64,000 bases of DNA from CAMLIZ01 sp036231905 (GTDB taxonomy: Bacteria > Pseudomonadota > Gammaproteobacteria > Burkholderiales > Burkholderiaceae_C), in NCBI RefSeq assembly GCF_036231905.1, contig NZ_JAZARE010000001.1, forward strand, positions 124,001-188,000, given 5' to 3'. The notes below the pieces were generated by a model. The model made no database searches, had not been told where the DNA came from, and worked only from the letters and a program-made list of their open reading frames with translations. The position numbers were made by a program, and so were the translations under genes. Shown here piece by piece: positions 23,601 through 30,066 of the stretch; the first letter of the stretch is position 1; each line of letters opens with the position of its first letter.

Positions 23601-25497
23601 CGGAGGGTGATGCGTTGAGGAAACCGAACCACTGGCCGTTGGGCGCGGCCAGCGGCACGTTGTCGATCACCGCGAGGTCGTTCTCCCAGTTGCCCGAGCC
23701 GGTGTAACCCGGGGCGATGCGCCAGGAACTCGAGGGCATGGTGCATTCGCCGAAGGGCTTGTCGCCGGCGTTGCGCCCGGGGATCACATCCACGCTGGAC
23801 ATGCCGCTCAGGTTGTGGGCGCAGGTGAGGATGCGGTCGCTGGCGATGTAGAAGCCGGTGCCGATGTAGCGGCTGCCGTCGGGCGCGGTCATGCGCAGCT
23901 GGCAGATCGCCGAGTGCGGGAACTGCGTGGTGTCGCCCACGCCCATGAACCATTCCTCGGCCGCCAGGCTGAACGCGTTGTCCTGGCAGGTCAACGCGCT
24001 CATCGGGTTGGACTGGTCGTAGTACGGCTCGATGATTTCCTGCGCGCGGGCGTAGGCGGCGTGGCCGTTGGCTCGCCCCTCCGCCCGGCCATCCGCTCGC
24101 CCGTTCGTGCGGCCCAGGCTTTGTGCGGTGGGCTGCGGCTGCGCCGCGGCGGCGGCCGCACGCACGCAGTCCATGTAGTGGTCCCAGTCCCAGATGGAAT
24201 TGGGGCAGTTGGTGTGCGTGGTGTGCGGATCGGCCTCCGCATGGCCCAGCACGTGCGTGCGGTCGATCGGCAGGTTGTACTGGCTGCACAGCCACGCCAC
24301 CAGGGCGGCGGAACCTTGGTATTCCTCTTCGGTGGGAATCTGGCCGTTGCTGGAGTTGGCCACGTGCTCGATGCCGATGCTGTGCGCGTTGGCCGAGTTC
24401 GCATGCCAGGCGATGTCGTTGTTGCGCACCATCTGCACCACTTCGCCGTCGCGGCCCACCACGTAATGCGCGCTCACATGGATGGGCTTGTTGCGTGCGT
24501 TGCGCTGGTTCGGGTTCTGGAACCAGCCGATGGTGCCGGTGATGCGGCTGCCGCCATCGGTGATGTGGATGACGATCTGGTTCACCTCGCGCTGTGTGCG
24601 CACCACGCGGTAGTTGGACGGATGGGCCGGTGCAAAGCGGCTGGCGCCGGGGTATTCGGCCGCGGGCGCCTCCATGGCGCGTGAGCGCAGCGCCTGGGCC
24701 TGCGCGGTGGCTTCGTCGTCGGGGATCGGGCCTTCGATGCCCTCGCCTTCGTCTTGCTCCTGAGGTGCGTCGTCCTCGAACGCGCGGCTGCGGCGGTTGA
24801 GCGCCTGCGCGGCCGCCATGGGGGGCTGGGGCGCGGGCTCGCCAGGCGCCGGTGCCGTGCCAACGGCGGGGGCGGGCGGGAAGCTGCCGAAGCCGTCGTC
24901 ATAAGGCGCCGGGGCGGCAGCCGGATTCGCGGCGGCGGACCCGTTGGCGTCCCCATTGGCGTTGCCGTTTGCCTTGCCATTCGTTTTGCCATTGGCCGGT
25001 GCGGCGCTCGCTGCGCTGCTGCCATTGGGCTGCGGCTGGGCATCGCCGCCCCAGTCCAGGCTGGGGTCGTGCCCGTTGGGCCGGCCGTAGGCGCCACCCG
25101 CACTGCCCGCACCGGTGCGGCGCAGGCCGCGCTCGGTGAGGCCGGACAGGTCCACGTACATGTGTCCGGTGCTGGGCGCCTGCACGAAGTCCGGCACGCC
25201 GCCGGAGCCCTCGCGGTAGGTGGCCAGGCCGAAATACAGCTTGGGCTGGCCCACGAAATTGGCCAGCACGTCGGGCGGCACCAGGTACACCGCCTCGCCG
25301 CGGCGCAGGCGCAAGGCGCCCACCGAGCGGCTGGAGTAGAAGTTGCGCCGGCTGCGCTGCTCGCGGTTGCGGGTGTCGAACAGCGCCGGGTCGGTGGCGA
25401 TACCCACCTCGAACAGCGGGCTTTCGGCGCGCACGCTGAAACCCAGCACGCTGAAGCGGTCGTTCACGGACTCGCGGTTGGCTCGGATGAGGGGCAT
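20608..25497 (-). CDS. Giant multidomain hydrolase: amidase, trypsin-like and two papain-like protease domains
   Basis: A 1629-residue protein. Visible order: unknown beta-rich domain (1-125); Gly/Asn/Ala/Pro linker (130-290); Amidase_2/PGRP-type N-acetylmuramoyl-L-alanine amidase (about 303-445; likely zinc ligands His311, His419, Cys431); linker with R/G repeats (455-485); trypsin-like protease (about 505-735; His561 in TCAHN, Asp607 in NDLAVI, Ser688 in GNSGSP); unknown domain (795-985); papain-like protease 1 (Cys1035, His1121, Asp1145); papain-like protease 2 (Cys1265, His1350, Asn1373); linker and C-terminal beta domain (1515-1629). The cysteine domains resemble the AvrRpt2/C39-like group. 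All catalytic residues appear intact. No Sec signal peptide is apparent. It would cut peptidoglycan and protein; the target cell or compartment is unknown. Confidence 0.88.
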   Translation of the reverse strand: MPLIRANRESVNDRFSVLGFSVRAESPLFEVGIATDPALFDTRNREQRSRRNFYSSRSVGALRLRRGEAVYLVPPDVLANFVGQPKLYFGLATYREGSGGVPDFVQAPSTGHMYVDLSGLTERGLRRTGAGSAGGAYGRPNGHDPSLDWGGDAQPQPNGSSAASAAPANGKTNGKANGNANGDANGSAAANPAAAPAPYDDGFGSFPPAPAVGTAPAPGEPAPQPPMAAAQALNRRSRAFEDDAPQEQDEGEGIEGPIPDDEATAQAQALRSRAMEAPAAEYPGASRFAPAHPSNYRVVRTQREVNQIVIHITDGGSRITGTIGWFQNPNQRNARNKPIHVSAHYVVGRDGEVVQMVRNNDIAWHANSANAHSIGIEHVANSSNGQIPTEEEYQGSAALVAWLCSQYNLPIDRTHVLGHAEADPHTTHTNCPNSIWDWDHYMDCVRAAAAAAQPQPTAQSLGRTNGRADGRAEGRANGHAAYARAQEIIEPYYDQSNPMSALTCQDNAFSLAAEEWFMGVGDTTQFPHSAICQLRMTAPDGSRYIGTGFYIASDRILTCAHNLSGMSSVDVIPGRNAGDKPFGECTMPSSSWRIAPGYTGSGNWENDLAVIDNVPLAAPNGQWFGFLNASPSDRMPIVVCGYAKRSVTVPQLTQAIDGDKQHLHGGYASSGSGLETLDYALLTLKGNSGSPVYHLSDRNGSLEALVCAVHVTGEPAAQGLNRGCFITPTKMDWIEGRAASFALAASFAARPSRPRALPGRQAVQRAPAARARALIIGPEDVEQAQRYAPQWADLFNWSVPEWIHGYLAGRNMSVQRIADAAGALNLDRYEVRIATLPAGFTDESLFEHVRLHLNDFLDTDNSEFIPYTAGDDDVKWSSAAPIGTVFKIDIVGPDNAAVVASLVEPRMLRFTTIHTEWSGDHPVSGHREFGVRTDSDGAVVLYTRGADRATDGIGESIAFFGADHLWKSFQRKAVEFVNANGGSASAPEPFSQRFHPSVVDILYGHGTVAQSLSFQAFSIHWDDTPYQPQTNSSSCWAAAAAMVVGWRDQVCLANDEIARCVPVIDAYRNGLPPSNRITLADAWGLVAEPPASYSIEGFRQMLAAYGPLYVGMNWDKQGGGHARVLVGMEAGGADDGSDTTMFLYDPWPETPGRIRMPFNEFVQLYEGRMTETGGVVDVQILHADSAAGRTPATAAPFALSLAASQVRAPGEGRRGGARAPLRAVTSRAQDWRLVGNGAPARSRSLGTETIEHPVQLIPQPNKVACWAASMAMLLSFRRNASFDPETLANEVGGSLMTSYGWDLLEAVRGRYGFTAIDVPSNTSLYFSPVQWAQWLRDFGPLWVVIVGMPHAVVVSGLRGNTDDAASCEVKLLNPWDTRVAFDDDPVIFNPPNNGYADWLPFQQFASDFGNMAEPDYGNWRVLHLPAQAVGAGAGGAVAQSLGARRAAGGRAGALPAPPRRVRAFALEDAAAMDEPVEPSRVPGTTMRRQRGSRGRTTWALDQLDGIKLPDPMAAMVPALVPTTITLDQWPCVGGDAMPLPLTVRFDAGGGAVGNVRISAGNAVDLPYDVSVTATIDDEPAPLPGTASLQAAVRVTIDVDFSGTPSGNVSARTRLRLVGNGRYDMDSSWQ

Positions 25498-25524
25498 GAG
25501 CTTCTCCTGTCTTGACGTTGCGCT

Positions 25525-25869
25525 TCAGCGCTTGCGGAGTCGGGCGGCGCGGGCCGGTGGGTTCGGCGGCTCCGCCGCCGGCATTACCGGGGGCACCACG
25601 GAGGGCATCACCGCACCGTCGACAGCCTCGCCGGCGAACAGGTCGGGCGTCATGCGGTCCCAGAAGCGCAGCGGCGCTTCGATGCCGAGGTGGTGGAGGT
25701 GAGGCTGCATGAAGTTCGCGATGGCGCCGAGGTCCCTGAAAAACGATCGCTGGCCGGTCTGCACGTGCTCGATGGAGCCACGCCATTCCTGGCACACCGC
25801 AGTGCCTTCGCCCCGCTCGCGCCAGATCCGCACGATGAACGAGGCGGTGTGGTCTTCCAGCAAGGGCAT
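25525..25869 (-). CDS. Small conserved protein, first gene of the unknown operon
   Basis: A 114-residue protein from the start at 25869, which has a GGGGAG eight bases upstream; a longer start at 25905 (126 residues) lacks a ribosome binding site. The body (SFIVRIWRERGEG...EWRGSIEHVQTGQRSFFRDLGAIANFMQPHL) matches a pattern I have seen in small uncharacterised bacterial proteins, where a strand-rich core is followed by a helix. The C-terminal 40 residues are Pro/Ala/Arg-rich. It is 27 bp upstream of the giant hydrolase gene and directly downstream of the heptamer array, so it is the promoter-proximal gene. Function unknown. Confidence 0.72.
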   Translation of the reverse strand: MPLLEDHTASFIVRIWRERGEGTAVCQEWRGSIEHVQTGQRSFFRDLGAIANFMQPHLHHLGIEAPLRFWDRMTPDLFAGEAVDGAVMPSVVPPVMPAAEPPNPPARAARLRKR

Positions 25870-25924
25870 CCAGCGGCTCCCCGTGTCGATCGACAGCGGA
25901 TGCATGGAGTCTGGGCGCCGGCCA

Positions 25925-25964
25925 TCACGCGGGCATCACGCGGCAATCACGCGGGCCTCACGCG
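25925..25964. promoter_or_regulatory. Four TCACGCG heptamers at 11-bp spacing, SARP-type binding array
   Basis: TCACGCG occurs at 25925-25931, 25936-25942, 25947-25953 and 25958-25964, each separated by four bases. SARP-family activators are known to bind direct heptamers with 11-bp periodicity overlapping the -35 region. The array lies in the divergent gap between the unknown operon (start 25869) and the MlaE-like gene (start 26038). A fifth, inverted heptamer (CGCGTGA) is at 25984-25990. A BTAD/SARP-type regulator is encoded 2.6 kb away. Confidence 0.65.
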
Positions 25965-26037
25965 CTGCGCGCAAGGTGTGATGCGCGTGAGATGGCGCGC
26001 GGGCGGCGCCGCGAGGGCCCGCCCTATCATCCGGCCC

Positions 26038-26811
26038 ATGGCCTCCACCATCACCTTCCAGGGCGCGCTGGCGCACATCGGCCGCCTGGGCGCCGGCTGG
26101 GTGGCCGGCTGGTGGCGCGTGGTTCACCTGGGCGCGCTGCTGCTGGTGCTGGCGCTGTCCCCCGCCAGCTACACCGCGGACAACCGGCGCGCACTGCTGC
26201 GCCACCTGTACGTCGGCACCGCGCCGACGCTGCTGTGGTTCAGCGTGATCAGCACGCTGATCAGCCTGGTGCTGATCCGCATCGTGCTGGTCACGGCGCT
26301 GAGCTACGGGCTGTCGCAGTACGCGCTGGAGATGGTGGTGCGGGTGCTGGTGCTGGAGCTGATACCACTCACCGCCGCGCTGTTTGCCGCCCTGCGCTGC
26401 ACCATCCCCAACGCGGCGGAGATCGCCACCCTGCCGGCCAGCGAGCAGCTGCTGCGCGGCGAGGTGCTGCCGCGGGTGGCCGCGGGCGTGTTCTGTGCGC
26501 TGATGCTGGCGGCGGTGAGCTGTGTGGTCACGCTGGTGGTGGCCTACCTGTCGGTGTACGGCCTGTCCACATCGGGCTTTGCGGCCTACACCCACACGGT
26601 AGGCCATGTGTTCGACGCCGGCGTGTCGCTGGTCTTCGGCCTGAAGATCCTGCTGCTGGGCATGGCGGTGGCGCTGGTGCCGGTGGCCGTGGTGCTGGAC
26701 CAGGCCGCACGCGGGCGCTCGCGGACCAGCGCGGAGCTGCAGGGCCTGGTGCGCATGTTCCTGCTCATCCTGCTCATCGAGGCGGCCTCGCTGGTCGGCA
26801 ACTACTACTGA
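26038..26811 (+). CDS. MlaE-family ABC permease
   Basis: A 257-residue inner-membrane protein of the MlaE/YrbE family that would move phospholipids or related lipids with an ABC ATPase. About five to six hydrophobic segments are visible; the family segment is VLVLELIPLTAALFAALRC with the following NAAEIATLP (about residues 100-130), corresponding to the coupling region of MlaE. It is shorter on motif conservation than E. coli MlaE. It overlaps the MCE gene by one base (TGATG). No ATPase gene (MlaF) is present in this operon. Its upstream region holds the heptamer array. Confidence 0.85.
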   Translation: MASTITFQGALAHIGRLGAGWVAGWWRVVHLGALLLVLALSPASYTADNRRALLRHLYVGTAPTLLWFSVISTLISLVLIRIVLVTALSYGLSQYALEMVVRVLVLELIPLTAALFAALRCTIPNAAEIATLPASEQLLRGEVLPRVAAGVFCALMLAAVSCVVTLVVAYLSVYGLSTSGFAAYTHTVGHVFDAGVSLVFGLKILLLGMAVALVPVAVVLDQAARGRSRTSAELQGLVRMFLLILLIEAASLVGNYY

Positions 26812-27776
26812 TGGACGAACAAGCGACTCCCACCCCTGCCCCAAGCGCGCCGCGCCACCTGGAGGCCAAGGCGGCCTTGCTGCTGGCGCTGTTCGTGCTG
26901 CTGATCGGCGGCACCACGCTCTACCTGATGTACGCGCGCGGCGCTTTCGAGGCCACCCAGCGCCTGGTGCTGGTGGCGGAAGACTCCGAAGGTGTGCGCG
27001 TGGGCATGGACCTCACCTTCTCTGGGTTTCCGATCGGCCGGGTGCGCCGCATCGAGCTGGCGGCCGACGGCAACGCCCGCATCCTGGTGGACGTGCCGCG
27101 CAAGGACGCACACTGGCTGCGCCAGACGAGTGTCTTCACGCTGGTGCGCAGCCTGGTGGGCGGCGCCAGCCTGCGCGCCTACAGCGGCGTGCTCACCGAT
27201 CCGCCGCTGCCCGACGGCGCCGAGCGCAAGGTGCTGGTGGGCGATGCGGGCGCCGAGCTGCCGCGCCTGGTGGCATCGGCCCGCGAGCTGATGCAGAACC
27301 TCACCCAGCTGTCGGCGGCCGACTCCGCGCTGGCCGGCAGCCTGGCCAACCTGCAGGCGGTGACCGAGCGGCTGAAGGGCCCGCGCGGCGCGGCCGGCGT
27401 GCTGCTGGGCAGCGATGCCGAGGCGCAGAAGCTAAGCCATGCGCTGGACCGGGTGAACACCCTGCTGGCGCGCCTGGACGGCATGGCGGCCAAGGCCGAC
27501 ACCCAGGTGCTGGGCCCCAACGGCGTGGTGCGCGAAAGCCGCAACACCGTGCTGCAGCTGAACGCCCTGCTCACCGACGCCCGCGGCACCTTGAAGAAGG
27601 TGGACGGCGTGCTGGCCGAAGCCCAGGCGGTGGCCGCCAACGCGCGCGGCGCCACCAACGACCTGGGGGCGCTGCGCAATGAAGTGGACATCACGGTGCG
27701 CAAGGTGGAGCAGCTGGTGGAAGAGGTGAACCGCAAATGGCCGTTTGCACGCGACACGGAGCTGAAACTCAAATGA
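26811..27776 (+). CDS. MlaD/MCE-domain lipid-binding protein
   Basis: A 321-residue protein anchored by a single N-terminal membrane helix (about residues 20-44), with the rest in the periplasm. The MCE domain follows (LVLVAEDSEGVRVGMDLTFSG...GRVRRIEL), then a long helical region (about 150-315), as in longer MCE proteins that form tubes or needles. It would bind lipids handed over by the permease encoded just upstream. It overlaps the next gene by four bases (ATGA). Confidence 0.88.
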   Translation: MDEQATPTPAPSAPRHLEAKAALLLALFVLLIGGTTLYLMYARGAFEATQRLVLVAEDSEGVRVGMDLTFSGFPIGRVRRIELAADGNARILVDVPRKDAHWLRQTSVFTLVRSLVGGASLRAYSGVLTDPPLPDGAERKVLVGDAGAELPRLVASARELMQNLTQLSAADSALAGSLANLQAVTERLKGPRGAAGVLLGSDAEAQKLSHALDRVNTLLARLDGMAAKADTQVLGPNGVVRESRNTVLQLNALLTDARGTLKKVDGVLAEAQAVAANARGATNDLGALRNEVDITVRKVEQLVEEVNRKWPFARDTELKLK

Positions 27777-28522
27777 GCCTGCCCTTCGCGAAGCGTCCTG
27801 ACACCTCGCAAGCGCTTCGAACGCTCCCGCGCCCTGGTGCCGCGCAGCGCGAGGCCAGCGCACGGCGCATCCGCGCTGCGGCCGCATTGCTGGCGGCCTG
27901 CCTGGCCGGCTGCGCCAGCGGCCCGCCGGCGCCCGACTGGCAGGCCAACACCAAGTCCGCCATGGACGCCGCGGTGGCGGCCTACCTCGCGGGCAACAGC
28001 CGCGCCGAAGCCCAGGAGCTCGCACGCGCGCGCAGCGAAGTGGGCCGCACCGGCCGCGCCGACCTGGCGGCGCGGGTGGAGCTGATGCGCTGCGCCGCCC
28101 ATGTGGCCAGCCTGGAGTTCCAGCCCTGCGCCGGCTTCGAGCCGCTGCGTGCCGACTCAGGCCCGGCGGAGCGGGTGTACGCCGACTACCTGGCCGGCCG
28201 CCTGCCCACCGGCGCCGAGCGCGAGCAGTTGCCGCCGGCGCAGCGCGCCGTGGCCGCGGGCGGTGCAAGCCTCGCCACCGTGCAGGCGATCGAGGACCCG
28301 CTGTCGCGCCTGATCGCGATCGCCGTGCAGTTCCAGGTCGGCCAGGCCCGCCCGGAGCTGATGGCGTTGGCGGTGGACACGGCTTCAGCACAAGGCTGGC
28401 GCCGGCCGCTGCTGGCGTGGCTGAAAGTCCAGCAGCAGCGCGCCACGCGGGCCGGGGATGCCACAGCCGCGGCGCAACTGCAGCGTCGCATCGACCTGGT
28501 GGAGGCCAGCACGCGGCCTTGA
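27773..28522 (+). CDS. Lipoprotein of the Mla-like operon
   Basis: A 249-residue predicted lipoprotein. A long basic N-terminal region leads to a hydrophobic helix and the lipobox LAGC (Cys at about residue 46), after which the mature part is Ala-rich and helical throughout. The unusually long stretch before the lipobox suggests that the real start could be further downstream, but no better ATG is present. Overlap with the MCE gene by ATGA puts it in the same lipid-transport operon, analogous to outer-membrane partner lipoproteins of MCE systems. It has no MlaA- or PqiC-like motif that I can name with confidence. Confidence 0.75.
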   Translation: MSLPFAKRPDTSQALRTLPRPGAAQREASARRIRAAAALLAACLAGCASGPPAPDWQANTKSAMDAAVAAYLAGNSRAEAQELARARSEVGRTGRADLAARVELMRCAAHVASLEFQPCAGFEPLRADSGPAERVYADYLAGRLPTGAEREQLPPAQRAVAAGGASLATVQAIEDPLSRLIAIAVQFQVGQARPELMALAVDTASAQGWRRPLLAWLKVQQQRATRAGDATAAAQLQRRIDLVEASTRP

Positions 28523-28592
28523 CACCCACGCGGCCAGGGTGCGGCCCTGCTGCAGGCCGGCGCTCCAGCCCAGCACCCGCCGCAGCGCGCGG

Positions 28593-29540
28593 CTAAAGAA
28601 ACGGCAGTGTCAACTGCAGCTGCGCCTCGGCCTGCGCAAGGTGCGCACGTGCGCACTCCACCAACTCGCGCGCGGACAGCGGCGCAGCGCCCACCAGCGC
28701 AGGCAAGGCCGGCGCGGCGCGCGGTGCCAGCAAGTCCTCCAGGGTCGGTGGGCCTTCGACCCGCACCGCATGGTCGGCAATGCCCTGGTAGAGCGCGATG
28801 GTCTCGTGCATCGGCTGGATGGCCAGCTCCTGCTTGAGCGCGGCGCGGCACTGCTCGAACTGGCGCAACGCCAGCGCGCGCTGCCCGCTCGCCAAAAACA
28901 GGCGCATCAGGTCGCGGTGCACATCCTCGCGCAAGGCGTCCTGGTCGAGGATGGCCTGGGCATAACGGATCGCCGATGCGTGGTCGCGCCCCAGGGTGCA
29001 GATCTGCATCAGCCGGCCCAGGGCGTTCAAGCGGTGGCGCCGGTGCTTTTCGCGCTCGCGCAGTGCCCACTCGTCGGCCAGGTCGGTGAGGATGTCGGCG
29101 GTGTACAGCTCGATGCCGCGGCGCAGCGCCTGCACGTCATCTTCGGTGGTGTGCTCCAGCGGCTTGGCCAGCGCCGGCAGCACCAGGCGCGCAAACTCAT
29201 CGACATCCAGCGCGATGCGGGCCTGCGGGTCCAGGCCCACGGCGCCATGCCGATCGCAGGTGATCAGCGCACCATGAACCAGAGGCGGGCACTCCATCAG
29301 CTTGCGCAGGCGCCACAACACGGTGTTGAAGGTGCCGCTGCCCACGCCCTCGGCCTGGTCGCCCCACAAGGCGGACACCAGTTCGCCGCGGCTGAAGTAA
29401 CGCCCATGCGCCAGGGCCAGGAAGGCCAGCAGGCTGCCCGGGCGGCCGGTGACATGCAGGAACGAACGCACGTCCGCGCCCGGTCCTTCGAAGCTGAAGG
29501 ACAGCGCGCCGAACAAGTGCAGTCGCAGCATGGGGGACAC
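28593..29540 (-). CDS. SARP/BTAD-type transcriptional regulator
   Basis: A 315-residue DNA-binding protein. The N-terminal OmpR-like winged helix covers about residues 5-105 (RLHLFGALSFSF; LLAFLALAHGRYFSRGELVSALWGD; FNTVLWRLRKLME). A bacterial transcriptional activation domain made of TPR-like helices follows (about 110-260; DVDEFARLV, LYTADILTDLADEWALRERE, LMRLFLASGQRALALRQFEQCR). This is the SARP/AfsR layout without the NB-ARC domain. It could start at residue 4 (29531). Such proteins bind direct heptamers with 11-bp period; exactly such an array lies at 25925-25964, making the 12-gene operon or the Mla-like operon its likely target. Confidence 0.85.
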   Translation of the reverse strand: MSPMLRLHLFGALSFSFEGPGADVRSFLHVTGRPGSLLAFLALAHGRYFSRGELVSALWGDQAEGVGSGTFNTVLWRLRKLMECPPLVHGALITCDRHGAVGLDPQARIALDVDEFARLVLPALAKPLEHTTEDDVQALRRGIELYTADILTDLADEWALREREKHRRHRLNALGRLMQICTLGRDHASAIRYAQAILDQDALREDVHRDLMRLFLASGQRALALRQFEQCRAALKQELAIQPMHETIALYQGIADHAVRVEGPPTLEDLLAPRAAPALPALVGAAPLSARELVECARAHLAQAEAQLQLTLPFL

Positions 29541-29682
29541 CGTGGCCTGGCGGCCAGCAAGAGCGTGACCCAGTGTGTGAGCGGCTGCTTGCGGGCGATA
29601 TCCCTAGTTACCTGCATTACATCCGCGCCTGCCGGTCTTGATCGGCACGCCTGACCGCCTTGCGCTGCCCAAGGGCGGCGGT

Positions 29683-29961
29683 TCAGTGCGGCTTCTTGGG
29701 CCGGCGGAAGCTGCGCGGCTTGTAGACGTTGCCTTCCCAGTGGCCCTCGCGGGCGCGGCGGATCGCCTCTTCGGCCACCCGGGCGGGGTCGGGCGGCGGT
29801 GCGCGACGGCGGCGCAGGCGGTCAACCAGGCGCAGGCAGCCGGCCCAGGCCCGGCGCAGGCGTGCATCCAGCCGATGCTGCAGCCGGTTGGGCAGGGCCA
29901 TGCGCAGCAAGGCCACCAGACAGGCCACCAGCACCCCGGCAGCGAAGATTTTTTCGACCAT
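29683..29961 (-). CDS. Small membrane protein, unknown
   Basis: A 92-residue protein. The start chosen (29961) puts a single membrane helix at about residues 4-22 (FAAGVLVACLVALLRMAL), followed by a very basic cytoplasmic part. The C-terminal 35 residues (AEEAIRRAREGHWEGNVYKPRSF, ending RRPKKPH) look conserved in beta-proteobacterial hypothetical proteins. Divergent from the Nramp-like gene with 105 bp between them. Function unknown. Confidence 0.7.
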   Translation of the reverse strand: MVEKIFAAGVLVACLVALLRMALPNRLQHRLDARLRRAWAGCLRLVDRLRRRRAPPPDPARVAEEAIRRAREGHWEGNVYKPRSFRRPKKPH

Positions 29962-29970
29962 CGTCGCCGT

Positions 29971-30021
29971 ATTGTGAACAGGTGCCCCGCCGCCGTCTGC
30001 AGCAATCGGTGGCTTCACAAT
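29971..30021. promoter_or_regulatory. Paired inverted repeat ATTGTGAA...TTCACAAT in divergent promoter
   Basis: Perfect 8-bp inverted arms at 29971-29978 and 30014-30021, centres 43 bp apart (about four helical turns). The pair lies between the divergent small membrane protein (start 29961) and the Nramp-like gene (start 30067), where a looping or cooperative dimeric regulator could control both. Confidence 0.4.
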
Positions 30022-30066
30022 CGCGCGGCGCGACTTTTCTCTCAGCGCCACAGCAGGACTTCCCCG

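Noticed and set aside
21742..23610. 622-codon plus-strand frame opposite the giant hydrolase
   Set aside because: Composition typical of reverse-strand shadows, and the minus strand holds four recognisable catalytic domains.
9057..25869. Prophage, tailocin or contractile injection system
   Set aside because: No sheath, tube, baseplate, terminase, portal, integrase or AAA+ tail ATPase was recognised, and the base composition looks like the rest of the window.
25921..25970. CRISPR-like array at the TCACGCG repeats
   Set aside because: The units are 7 bp with four-base gaps, far too short for repeats and spacers; the spacing fits protein binding sites.
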